Assembly: GCA_023667185.1 (NCBI GenBank)
Contig: JAMPAP010000001.1
Coordinates: forward strand, 465,591 to 529,586
DNA: 63,996 bases
Direction of reading: 5' to 3'
Origin: Lachnoclostridium sp.
Lineage (GTDB): Bacteria > Bacteroidota > Bacteroidia > Bacteroidales > Muribaculaceae
Shown here piece by piece: positions 36,492-44,860 of the stretch. The notes beneath the pieces were generated by a model that worked only from the letters and a program-made list of their open reading frames with translations, was not told the DNA's origin and searched no databases. The first letter of the stretch is position 1. Every line of letters starts with the position of its first letter. A program made the translations under genes and the position numbers.

Positions 36492-38012
36492 ATGGCTACA
36501 GCAACCACTCCCCTTGCAGCAGCCAACCAGAAGATGACCAACTTCCGCTGGGTCATCTGTGCGTTGCTCTTCTTAGCTACGACCGTCAACTACATGGACC
36601 GTCAGGTCCTCTCTCTCACCTGGAAGGAGTTTATCGCTCCTGAATTCCACTGGACCGATGCCAACTACGGTCTGATCACCGCAGTATTCTCCATCGTTTA
36701 TGCCGTGGCCAACCTCATCGCCGGTCGTTTCGTCGACTGGATGGGCACCAAGAAGGGTTACCTCTGGGCTATCGGCGTATGGTCAGCAGGTGCCTGCCTC
36801 CATGCTGCCTGCGGCTGGGCTACCGAGCACTATGTATCGTTCAAGTATAATATCGATCTCAGCAATGCAGCAGATATGGTCAACGCTACCGCCGACGTAG
36901 CTCTCACCATCGCCACCGTATCAGTCTACTTCTTCATCGCTGCACGCACTGTTCTCGCCCTCGGTGAGGCCGGCAACTTCCCCGCAGCGATCAAAGTTAC
37001 CGCTGAATACTTCCCCAAGCGTGACCGCGCTTACGCTACCTCGATCTTCAATGCAGGATCGGCCGTAGGTGCCCTCATCGCCCCCTTCACCATCGGCCCG
37101 CTCGCCAAATATTTCCAGGGCCTCGGCTGGGGTAACGGCTGGGAAATGGCATTCATCATCATCGGTGCTCTCGGTTTCGTCTGGATGGCCTTCTGGGTAT
37201 TCCTCTACAAGAAACCGGCTGAAAATCCCCTCGTAAACGCTGCCGAGCTCGCTTACATCGAGCAGGACAACCACGACGAGAACGAGACTGCCCGGGAGAA
37301 AGCCGAAATTGAGGACAGCGAGACCAAGACCATCCCCTTCCTGAAGTGCTTCAAGTACCCGCAGACATGGGCTGTGTTCTTCGGCAAATTCCTTACTGAC
37401 GGTGTATGGTGGTTCTTCCTCTTCTGGACTCCCGCCTATATCACCGACGTATTCGGCCTATCTACATCTTCAGGCCAGGGTATGCTGATGATCTTCGTCC
37501 TTTACCTAATCACCATGCTCTCTATCTATGGTGGTAAGCTCCCCGCTATCTTCATTGACCGCGCTGCCCGTAAGGGTGTGACCGTCGACGCTTACGATGC
37601 CCGCATGAAAGCAATGCTCATCTTCGCAGTATTCCCCCTGCTCGCACTGCTTGCCCAGCCCCTGAGCTCTTACTCACAGTGGCTCCCCATCATCATTATC
37701 GGTATCGCAGGTGCGGCTCACCAGTCTTGGAGCGCCAACATCTATTCAGTTGTAGGTGATATGTTCCCCAAGTCAACTATCGCTACCATCATCGGTATCG
37801 GCGGTATGGCCGGCGGTATCGGCTCATTCCTCATCAACCTCGGTTCAGGTACTCTCTTTGACTACGCTGCCCAGGTAAATATGTCGTTCATGAGCTTCAC
37901 CGGCAAGCCCGCAGGCTACTTCATCGTATTCTGCATCTGCGGTGTCGCCTACCTCCTCGGATGGTGCATCATGAAAGCTCTTGTACCTCGCTACAAGAAG
38001 ATCGAAGCCTGA
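36492..38012 (+). CDS. Hexuronate MFS transporter (ExuT-like)
   Basis: 506 residues with about twelve membrane spans and a long central loop. Major facilitator family, anion:cation symporter type: N-terminal TTVNYMDRQVLS and GRFVDWMGTKKG (the MFS loop 2-3 motif), ALGEAGNFPAAIKV in span 4-5. Coupled to uxaC, it probably imports galacturonate or glucuronate across the inner membrane; substrate inferred from context. A strong terminator follows. Confidence 0.88.
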   Translation: MATATTPLAAANQKMTNFRWVICALLFLATTVNYMDRQVLSLTWKEFIAPEFHWTDANYGLITAVFSIVYAVANLIAGRFVDWMGTKKGYLWAIGVWSAGACLHAACGWATEHYVSFKYNIDLSNAADMVNATADVALTIATVSVYFFIAARTVLALGEAGNFPAAIKVTAEYFPKRDRAYATSIFNAGSAVGALIAPFTIGPLAKYFQGLGWGNGWEMAFIIIGALGFVWMAFWVFLYKKPAENPLVNAAELAYIEQDNHDENETAREKAEIEDSETKTIPFLKCFKYPQTWAVFFGKFLTDGVWWFFLFWTPAYITDVFGLSTSSGQGMLMIFVLYLITMLSIYGGKLPAIFIDRAARKGVTVDAYDARMKAMLIFAVFPLLALLAQPLSSYSQWLPIIIIGIAGAAHQSWSANIYSVVGDMFPKSTIATIIGIGGMAGGIGSFLINLGSGTLFDYAAQVNMSFMSFTGKPAGYFIVFCICGVAYLLGWCIMKALVPRYKKIEA

Positions 38013-38037
38013 TAGCTGAAATCTCAATAACTCTCCG

Positions 38038-38072
38038 GAGGCTGCACCATTACATCGGCGCAGCCTCTTTTT
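38038..38072 (+). terminator. Terminator of the uxaC-exuT unit
   Basis: An 8-bp stem GAGGCTGC/GCAGCCTC (38038-38045 with 38060-38067) then TTTTT, 26 nt after the transporter stop. Confidence 0.85.
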
Positions 38073-38095
38073 ATTGTCTTTTCCCGAAATTTTTG

Positions 38096-38103
38096 TATCT
38101 TTG
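38096..38103 (+). promoter_or_regulatory. -7 box upstream of the 38.1-kb operon
   Basis: TATCTTTG followed by CC, 30 nt before the start codon at 38133. Confidence 0.65.
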
Positions 38104-38132
38104 CCACGTCAAGTAATCGTAAAAAATTATTT

Positions 38133-38510
38133 ATGGACCAGGATTTAAAAAAACAACTTGCAGCTGACCCTGACGGGCTCCTGACCTACGAATATATCGC
38201 TAACCATATTGACACTTGCGCTGAAATGATCGACGAGCTTGTCGACAACATGATTCTTGTCGACTCGTCAGGCCAGTTTCTTGTAAGTTCGGCAAGATAC
38301 CTTTGCGCTATTGATAAGGAGAAGTTTGCCGACGCCATCAACCGCCTTGTGGCCGTGGCTATCGAGAAAGATCGCGAGCGCCGCTACCTCGCTGACCTGC
38401 TCCCTACTCTCTGGGGCGCTGACTATACTGACCATATCGACGAGCTTATAGCCACTGACGATAATTTCCGCCGCATCTACAAACGCCTTTACCCTACAGC
38501 GGGTATGTAA
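38133..38510 (+). CDS. Conserved hypothetical protein
   Basis: 125 residues, almost all alpha-helical by pattern, acidic, without signal peptide or catalytic motif. It begins MDQDLKKQLAADPDGLLTYEY and ends in a helix with DDNFRRIYKRLYP. I do not recognise the family. It has its own promoter and leads a row with cyclophilin (13 nt), M16 peptidase, ligA and recO. Confidence 0.7.
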   Translation: MDQDLKKQLAADPDGLLTYEYIANHIDTCAEMIDELVDNMILVDSSGQFLVSSARYLCAIDKEKFADAINRLVAVAIEKDRERRYLADLLPTLWGADYTDHIDELIATDDNFRRIYKRLYPTAGM

Positions 38511-38523
38511 TCACTCCTCCACT

Positions 38524-39387
38524 ATGAAAAAAATTTTTTCTCTGGCCGTTGTCCTTATGATCGCTCTGACCTGCTGCGTCAACGGCGCATCTTCTTCCAC
38601 CGATAAAACTCAAACTACTATGCAACAGCCGAATACCGATGACGCTAAGGTGCTCATCAAAACTTCCTTAGGTGATATTACCGTGATGCTCTACGGCGAC
38701 ACCCCGCTCCATCGTGACAATTTCCTTAAACTCGTCAAGGAGGGCTACTATGACGGCGTGCTTTTCCATCGCGTGATCAACGAGTTTATGATTCAGACAG
38801 GCGACCCTGATTCAAAAAATGCTCCCGCCGGCAAGATGCTCGGCTCGGGCGGCCCCGGCTATCAGATTGATGCCGAGATCCTTTACCCGAAGCATTTCCA
38901 CAAGCGTGGAGCACTCGCAGCTGCCCGCACCGGCGACAATGTCAACCCGGAGCGCCGCTCGTCAGGCAGCCAGTTCTATATCGTCACCGGCAAAAAGGTT
39001 ACCGAAGGCCAGCTCAAAGGCCTCGAGCACAATATGCAGATGCAGCGTATGCAGCAGATCTTTGACTCGCTGACCATGCAGCATCGTGACTCCATCATGA
39101 CCATGCGACGCAACCGCGACCAGGCCGGACTGCAAGCTCTTCAGGACACCCTCGTAGCCGAAACCGAGAAGATAGCTCAGGAGCAGGGTCCGGTGAAGCT
39201 GACCGATGCCCAGCGCGAAGCTTACACCACCGTAGGTGGTACCCCCCATCTCGACGGAACATATACAGTGTTTGGCGAAGTTATTGACGGTATGGACGTT
39301 GTCGACAAGATCGAGAAGGTTCAGACCGGTGCCGCTGACCGTCCCGTGGAAGATGTCAAGGTCATCACCATGAAGGTCATCGACTGA
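38524..39387 (+). CDS. Exported peptidyl-prolyl cis-trans isomerase (cyclophilin)
   Basis: 287 residues. An export signal (about 1-20) with adjacent cysteines C17 and C18 may be a weak lipobox (ALTCC). The cyclophilin fold is clear: LHRDNFLKLVKEGYYDGVLFHRVINEFMIQ-type N-part (catalytic Arg in FHRV), GSQFYIV, and HLDGTYTVFGEV. Between SQFYIVTG and the HLDG strand there is a Met/Gln/Arg-rich helical insertion of about 70 residues (LEHNMQMQRMQQIF to EKIAQEQG). It assists folding of envelope proteins. The TGA overlaps the M16 ATG. Confidence 0.88.
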   Translation: MKKIFSLAVVLMIALTCCVNGASSSTDKTQTTMQQPNTDDAKVLIKTSLGDITVMLYGDTPLHRDNFLKLVKEGYYDGVLFHRVINEFMIQTGDPDSKNAPAGKMLGSGGPGYQIDAEILYPKHFHKRGALAAARTGDNVNPERRSSGSQFYIVTGKKVTEGQLKGLEHNMQMQRMQQIFDSLTMQHRDSIMTMRRNRDQAGLQALQDTLVAETEKIAQEQGPVKLTDAQREAYTTVGGTPHLDGTYTVFGEVIDGMDVVDKIEKVQTGAADRPVEDVKVITMKVID

Positions 39388-40637
39388 TGATAGAATACAG
39401 CCGTTTCACGCTCGACAACGGGCTGCGCATCATCCATTCGCATAACCCGCACACTGCCATGGTAGCAGTCAATCTGCTTTACAATGTCGGCTCAAGGGAT
39501 GAGTCCCCCGAGCTGACAGGAATGGCTCATCTGTTTGAACATCTGATGTTTGCCGGTTCGAAGAACATCCCTGACTTCGATGGCACACTCGAGCGCGTAG
39601 GCGGAATCAGCAACGCCTGGACTTCCAACGATTTTACCAACTTCTACGACGTGGCTCCGGTAGCTAATGTCGAGACACTTTTCTGGCTCGAGAGCGACCG
39701 TATGCTCTCGCTTTCGTTCAGCGAGAAGGCTCTTGAGGTGCAACGCAGTGTAGTAATCGAGGAGTTTAAGCAGACCCACCTCAACCGTCCTTACGGCGAC
39801 CTTGCCCATCATCTCCGCTCGCTACTGTATCGGGTACACCCTTACCGCTATCCTACTATAGGCAAGGAGATTGACCATATACGCCGAATCACTCTCGACG
39901 ATATCCGCCGCTTTTATTTCAGCCACTATGCGCCTGATAATGCAGTCCTTGCTGTGACGGGCAACATCACTGCTGAGCGCACCCTGGAGCTGGCCGAGAA
40001 ATGGTTTGGGCCCATCCCCCGCCGCGATATTGCTCCACGCACCTATCAGCAGGAGCCTCCCATTGACTCCCCCCGCGAGATAGTGCTCGACAGAGACGTG
40101 CCTGTGCCTATGGTGACCGTCGCTTTCCCTATGCCGGGTTATGGCGAAAAGGGTTACATAGAGTGTGACCTTATAACGGATATTCTCGCTAACGGCCGCT
40201 CGTCACGCTTCTACAAGGAGCTGGTGATGGGCAGCGACCTCTTTACCGAGGCTGACGCTTCAATCTCCGGTAGCGAGGAACCGGGATTCTTGATGCTGAG
40301 CGGCAGGCTTACTGACAATTCACCCGAGGCGGCCACACATGCCCGCAGCATCCTTATCGATGGTGCAATGCGTCTGGCCGAACCTGCAAACGTTTCAGAG
40401 CATGAACTTATCCGTGCTGTCAATCGCTTTGACAGCAATTCCACCTTCGCCATGCTCAACTATCTGTCAAAGGCTCAATCGCTCGCCATGGCTCAGATGC
40501 ACGGCGAGGACATCAACAGCATCGTCCCGGCATATCGTGCCGTCACTACTGCCGACATCGCCTCAACAGCACGCCGGGTGATTGACCCGCAGCGCGCCGT
40601 GACTGTGACTTACCATATTGATCATTCTCAAAACTGA
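39387..40637 (+). CDS. M16-family zinc metallopeptidase (processing-peptidase type)
   Basis: 416 residues, a two-domain half-unit of the inverted-zincin family. The HxxEH motif is H48-L-F-E51-H52, with GGISNAWTSNDFTNF and VVIEEFKQTH completing the N-domain. No signal peptide, so the location is uncertain; relatives degrade or process peptides. One-base overlap with the cyclophilin stop; ligA starts 5 nt after it. Confidence 0.9.
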   Translation: MIEYSRFTLDNGLRIIHSHNPHTAMVAVNLLYNVGSRDESPELTGMAHLFEHLMFAGSKNIPDFDGTLERVGGISNAWTSNDFTNFYDVAPVANVETLFWLESDRMLSLSFSEKALEVQRSVVIEEFKQTHLNRPYGDLAHHLRSLLYRVHPYRYPTIGKEIDHIRRITLDDIRRFYFSHYAPDNAVLAVTGNITAERTLELAEKWFGPIPRRDIAPRTYQQEPPIDSPREIVLDRDVPVPMVTVAFPMPGYGEKGYIECDLITDILANGRSSRFYKELVMGSDLFTEADASISGSEEPGFLMLSGRLTDNSPEAATHARSILIDGAMRLAEPANVSEHELIRAVNRFDSNSTFAMLNYLSKAQSLAMAQMHGEDINSIVPAYRAVTTADIASTARRVIDPQRAVTVTYHIDHSQN

Positions 40638-40642
40638 CCACA

Positions 40643-42697
40643 ATGACACCTCAGCAGGAAATCTTGTCGCTCCGCGACCGGCTCAACCATCATAACCGCC
40701 TCTATTACGTGGAGGCTGCTCCGGAAATCTCCGATACAGAGTACGATATGCTCGTAAAGCGCCTTGAGGCTCTCGAGAAGCAATACCCGGAATATGACGA
40801 CCCGCTTTCGCCCACCCATCGCGTAGGGTCAGACCTTACGAAGGGGTTCGAACAGGTAGCTCATATCCACCCGATGCTCTCGTTGTCTAACACTTATAAC
40901 ATCGAAGAAGTAGACGAATGGGTTACCCGTTGCAACGATGCTCTGGGCACTATCGACGGTTTTAACACCATAGTCGGAGAGATGAAGTTTGACGGCACAA
41001 GTATCTCGCTGATTTACAAGAATGGCCGCCTCCTACGTGCCGTCACCCGCGGCGATGGCGAGAAGGGCGACGATGTCACCGAGAATGTCAAGACCATCCG
41101 CAGCATCCCCCTGACACTGCAGGGCGAGGGGTGGCCCGAGGAATTTGAGATCCGTGGCGAGATCGTTCTCCCCTGGAAGGCATTCGACAAGCTCAATGAG
41201 CAGCGTGCATTTGACGAGGAACCGCTTTTCGCTAACCCACGCAACGCTGCCGCCGGCACTCTTAAGCTCCAGAATCCTGCCGAGGTGGCCCGTCGTGGCC
41301 TCGATGCGTATCTCTATTACCTGCTTGGCGACAATCTCCCCTGCGATACTCATTACGAAAATATGATGATGGCACGCAAGTGGGGCTTCAAGGTCTCGGA
41401 TATCATGAAGCCGCTCCACTCGCTCGCTGAGGTGGATGAGTTTATCAATAAGTGGGATGAGGGGCGTCGCCACCTCCCTGTGGCTACTGACGGCCTTGTG
41501 TTTAAGATCAATTCCCTACGCTCTCAGCTCAACCTCGGCACTACTGCCAAGTCGCCCCGCTGGGCTATTGCTTACAAGTTTAAGGCTGAGCGTGCACTGA
41601 CACGCCTGAAATTTGTATCGTTTGAAGTAGGGCGCATGGGTGTGATCACCCCTGTGGCCAATCTCGAACCTGTGCTTCTGTCAGGCACCGTCGTGAAGCG
41701 CGCATCGCTTCATAATGAGGATATTATCAACAATCTTGACATCCATCAGCACGATATGCTCTATGTAGAGAAGGGTGGCGAAATCATCCCCAAGATTACA
41801 GGCGTGGAGCTGAAGGATCGTATCGATGGCAGCGAGCCGGTAAGATTCGTGACCCACTGCCCTGACTGCGGCACTCCTCTTGTCAGGGCCGAGGGTGAAG
41901 CAGCCTGGATATGCCCCAACCGCTACGGATGCCGCGAGCAAATCATCGGGCGTATATGCCACTTCGTCGGTCGCCATACGATGAACATTGACGGTGTGGG
42001 TGAAGAGATGTCAGCTCTGCTCTATGAAAAGGGACTCGTAAGAAACATCGCCGACTTCTATGACCTGACCCTCGATCAACTGTACCAGACTTACGGCATC
42101 GGCCCGCGCACCTCCGAGAAGATTATCGACGGCATCCAGGCCTCGAAGTCAGTGCCCTTTGACCGCGTGCTTTATGCGTTGTCCATCCCCTTCGTCGGTG
42201 AAACCGTCTCGCGCAAGCTGGCTCGTAAAGTGGGCGACATTGACACCCTCATGGCCATGAGTGAAGCCTCCCTGACTGATATCGACGATATCGGCCCGCG
42301 CATTGCCCGCTCCATAGTTGACTTTTTCGCCGAACCGGTCAACCTCGACATCATCACCCGTCTGCGCGCCGCCGGGGTGCAATTAGCCATGGCCGAAGAA
42401 GAGCCGGGCTCTACCTCTGACCGTCTTGCCGGCAAGGTGATCGTAATCTCAGGCGTGTTTGCCCGACATTCACGTGAGGAATACAAGGCCATGATCGAGC
42501 GTAACGGTGGCAAAAATGCAGGCTCCATCTCCAAGAAAACATCCTTCGTGCTCGCCGGTGAAAACATGGGCCCGTCGAAGCTCGAAAAAGCTCGCTCGCT
42601 CGGCATACCACTTATCGACGAAAACCAATTCCTTTCAATGATTCAGGATGGCTCTTCAAAACCTGACACTGATAGCGCTCCGGACAGTCAAGCATAG
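40643..42697 (+). CDS. ligA: NAD+-dependent DNA ligase
   Basis: 684 residues, full length. Domain Ia with YYVEAAPEISDTEYD, adenylation site K115 in GEMKFDG, OB fold, the four-cysteine zinc finger (CPDCGTPL, then CPNRYGC), helix-hairpin-helix repeats (IGPRTSEKII, IDDIGPRIARSI) and a BRCT domain (LAGKVIVISGVF onward). It seals Okazaki fragments and repair nicks. The last 50 nt overlap recO in another frame. Confidence 0.96.
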   Translation: MTPQQEILSLRDRLNHHNRLYYVEAAPEISDTEYDMLVKRLEALEKQYPEYDDPLSPTHRVGSDLTKGFEQVAHIHPMLSLSNTYNIEEVDEWVTRCNDALGTIDGFNTIVGEMKFDGTSISLIYKNGRLLRAVTRGDGEKGDDVTENVKTIRSIPLTLQGEGWPEEFEIRGEIVLPWKAFDKLNEQRAFDEEPLFANPRNAAAGTLKLQNPAEVARRGLDAYLYYLLGDNLPCDTHYENMMMARKWGFKVSDIMKPLHSLAEVDEFINKWDEGRRHLPVATDGLVFKINSLRSQLNLGTTAKSPRWAIAYKFKAERALTRLKFVSFEVGRMGVITPVANLEPVLLSGTVVKRASLHNEDIINNLDIHQHDMLYVEKGGEIIPKITGVELKDRIDGSEPVRFVTHCPDCGTPLVRAEGEAAWICPNRYGCREQIIGRICHFVGRHTMNIDGVGEEMSALLYEKGLVRNIADFYDLTLDQLYQTYGIGPRTSEKIIDGIQASKSVPFDRVLYALSIPFVGETVSRKLARKVGDIDTLMAMSEASLTDIDDIGPRIARSIVDFFAEPVNLDIITRLRAAGVQLAMAEEEPGSTSDRLAGKVIVISGVFARHSREEYKAMIERNGGKNAGSISKKTSFVLAGENMGPSKLEKARSLGIPLIDENQFLSMIQDGSSKPDTDSAPDSQA

Positions 42698-43376
42698 CGA
42701 CCGCCTGACCATACTCACCGCCTACTCGCGCGAGTCAGGCCGGGTGTCCCTCTCCATCCCCGCCGGTTCGTCAAAAGGCATCGCGCGCCTCAACGCCATG
42801 TCAATGCCCCTGAGCCTCATCAGCGGAGTGGCCGACGTAAAGCCCGGCCGCGAGATTTCCCCCGTGCGCCAGCTCTCGATACGCCATCCCCTTGCCTCTC
42901 TGCATGGCAATCCGCTCAAGATGATGACGGCAATGTTCATTGCCGAAACCCTCGCCGCAGTGCTCCGCGACAACGACGGCGACACCCATCTCTTTGACTT
43001 CATCGAAGGCGCCATCCGCGCATTTGACCTCCTCGACAACCCCCGCGGCATAGCCAACTTCCACCTGTGGTTTCTCTACCGCCTTGCTGCCATGCTCGGC
43101 ATAGAGCCCGACAACTCCACCTATACCCCCGGAGCAACTTTTGACACCCGTGATGGTCTCTGGCGCCGCTCCATGCCACTCCACGGCCAAGCCATCACTG
43201 ATGATGCCTCCCGCAGCATCTGGCTCCTCTCGCGTATGACTCTCGCCAACATCCACCGCTACAGCTACACCCGCCGTCAGCGCAACGACCTCCTCGATGG
43301 CATCATCTCCTACTACACTCTCCACCTCATCAACCTTTCCAACCTTAAGACCCTCCCCATCCTCCGCGACCTATAA
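42648..43376 (+). CDS. recO: DNA repair protein RecO
   Basis: 242 residues. N-terminal OB fold (LTLIALRTVKHSDRLTILTAYSRESG) and helical domain (LFDFIEGAIRAFD, GIANFHLWFLYRLAAMLG). Loads RecA with RecR at gaps. The N-terminus fits the family only if it begins inside ligA, so the 50-nt overlap is real. The zinc-binding cysteines of some RecO proteins are absent. Confidence 0.88.
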   Translation: MALQNLTLIALRTVKHSDRLTILTAYSRESGRVSLSIPAGSSKGIARLNAMSMPLSLISGVADVKPGREISPVRQLSIRHPLASLHGNPLKMMTAMFIAETLAAVLRDNDGDTHLFDFIEGAIRAFDLLDNPRGIANFHLWFLYRLAAMLGIEPDNSTYTPGATFDTRDGLWRRSMPLHGQAITDDASRSIWLLSRMTLANIHRYSYTRRQRNDLLDGIISYYTLHLINLSNLKTLPILRDL

Positions 43377-43380
43377 CTTA

Positions 43381-43540
43381 GAGCCTGTCCCATAATAAAT
43401 GTTAACGCTGAGGCGGTCAGCCATTGAGCAGATTTGTTCGGGTGATGAGGGAGTGTACTTGATGTACACGACCGAAGAACGCGGACAAAGATGCCAATGG
43501 ATGGCCGCCTCAGCGTTAACATTTATTATGGGACAGGCTC
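43381..43540. mobile_element. 160-bp MITE with 36-bp perfect terminal inverted repeats
   Basis: Ends GAGCCTGTCCCATAA... at 43381-43416 and its exact reverse complement at 43505-43540. TTA flanks both sides (43378-43380 and 43541-43543), consistent with a 3-bp target duplication. The core has an internal hairpin GTGTAC/GTACAC (43453-43469) but no gene. TIR sequence and TTA duplication suggest mobilisation by an IS5-like transposase; that is inference. Confidence 0.85.
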
Positions 43541-43612
43541 TTAGTAAGCTGATGAACTTTTTGTCAGATTAAATTGTTAACATATCGTTCAACTATTTAA
43601 CCTGACATAATT

Positions 43613-44119
43613 ATGAAAAAATTCTTCCTTACTATTATTGCCGCTCTTGGCATTGCCGCTACCGCTTCTGCTATATCTCCCGAACTCCAGCTCGGCTATG
43701 GCGGTTATACACAGATGGACGCTACCGATATGCACGATGGCGGCAAAATCAACAACGCCTGGGGTGCCATCACCGCCGGTATCAATTTCCACGTTATGCC
43801 TAAGTTTGACCTCGGAGTCAGCTACACTTTCTCCTCGGCCGACTTCAAACACTCTGACCATACGGCCTACTACCATGTGATCATGCTCAATGGCCGATAT
43901 CAATATTTCCGCAACTCCATAGTCAAGCTGTATGCCCACCTCGGCATAGGTGCTGACATCACCCACTTCAGCTATACTGACGACAACAAAGGTTATTTCG
44001 CTTTCCAGATTGCACCTATCGGCGCACAGGTGGACCTCAGCCGCAACTTCGCCATGTACGGCGAGCTCGGTTTCGGTGCTCAGGGCCTTCTTCAGGTAGG
44101 TGTAAGATACAAATTCTAA
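43613..44119 (+). CDS. Small outer-membrane beta-barrel protein
   Basis: 168 residues, signal peptide (1-20, ATASA), then alternating-residue strands giving about eight beta-strands (for example KFDLGVSYTFSS and IVKLYAHLGIGAD) and a C-terminal aromatic residue (VGVRYKF), typical of OmpW/OmpX-like barrels. Role unknown. The 81-codon gene 12 nt downstream is probably co-transcribed. The MITE lies just upstream and may affect expression. Confidence 0.85.
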   Translation: MKKFFLTIIAALGIAATASAISPELQLGYGGYTQMDATDMHDGGKINNAWGAITAGINFHVMPKFDLGVSYTFSSADFKHSDHTAYYHVIMLNGRYQYFRNSIVKLYAHLGIGADITHFSYTDDNKGYFAFQIAPIGAQVDLSRNFAMYGELGFGAQGLLQVGVRYKF

Positions 44120-44131
44120 ATTTCCACTATT

Positions 44132-44377
44132 ATGATACTCAACGACCGCATTACATATCACGAGCGCCAGGCATTCCCATCCAATGTCTACGGCCTACCC
44201 GAGCGCCGGGAATATCCCATGCCCGATGCCGCCCACGTACGCGCTGCCGAATCATATTTCCGCTACTGTCCGGAAGAGTTAAAACCACGCCTGGCCCGCG
44301 CCATTCTGGCCCGTGCCCATGAATATGGCGTTGATGTCCAGAGCCCTACCGTGCTGACTTACGCTTCCATGCGTTAA
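44132..44377 (+). CDS. Small conserved protein with YGLPxRRxYPMPD-type motif
   Basis: 81 residues. The core VYGLPERREYPMPDAAHVRAAESYFRYC resembles a short domain seen in phage-associated and other small proteins (YxLPxxRxYPxPDxxHVRxA); the remainder is helical. No export signal. Starts 12 nt after the outer-membrane protein stop. Function not known. Confidence 0.65.
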   Translation: MILNDRITYHERQAFPSNVYGLPERREYPMPDAAHVRAAESYFRYCPEELKPRLARAILARAHEYGVDVQSPTVLTYASMR

Positions 44378-44424
44378 CGAAGTAATAATAACATCGAAAA
44401 GACGCCGAATGTTAGTGTAATGTA

Positions 44425-44696
44425 GGTGTTGCAAAACTAATATCAGGCGCGGAGCGCCATCGTTGTCTTTAACCCCACATTTATGTGGGGTAGGCTGATA
44501 ATCAATTAATTGAGCCTCGGAGAGGCGATGTTGTGGTAATGAAATAGCCGTTACCACAACATCGGCTCTCCGAGCCTCAGTATCAAGCAGATAGCCATGG
44601 CCCCACATAAATGTGGGGTTTCTTCGCTAAGGCGAAGCGCTAAAGCGATGACCGACAACGACGGCCCTCCGGGCCTGAGAATAGTTTTGCAACACC
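44425..44696. repeat. 272-bp palindromic hairpin-repeat element with 15-bp terminal repeats, copy 3
   Basis: Ends GGTGTTGCAAAACTA (44425-44439) and its exact reverse complement (44682-44696). Inside are a plus half with GGA-loop hairpins at 44446-44458 and 44514-44526, and a mirror-image minus half with hairpins at 44564-44576 and 44663-44675. CCCCACAT/ATGTGGGG palindromes sit at 44473-44490 and 44601-44618. No coding potential. Confidence 0.85.
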
Positions 44697-44713
44697 CTCT
44701 TTCGCGCTAACTT

Positions 44714-44803
44714 AACAGCATTGACGTAAACGTGGGGTTTCTTTGCTAAAACAAAGCGCTAAAGCGATAACTGACAATCTCGGCGCTCCGCGCCTCACTC
44801 GGA
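44714..44803 (-). repeat. Partial dispersed hairpin-repeat unit
   Basis: Minus orientation, beginning near AACAGCATTGACG and containing the GGA-loop hairpin at 44782-44794 (stem GGCGC/GCGCC, followed on the minus strand by GAGATTGTC). It shares the CGTAAACGTGGGG and CGCTAAAGCGATAACTGAC parts with copy 2. A further degraded piece continues to about 44860. No gene lies between 44378 and 44860. Confidence 0.7.
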
Positions 44804-44860
44804 TGCTAACTTAACTGCGTTACATTTATATGGGAGACGGCGCTCAGCGCTTGAGATTCG

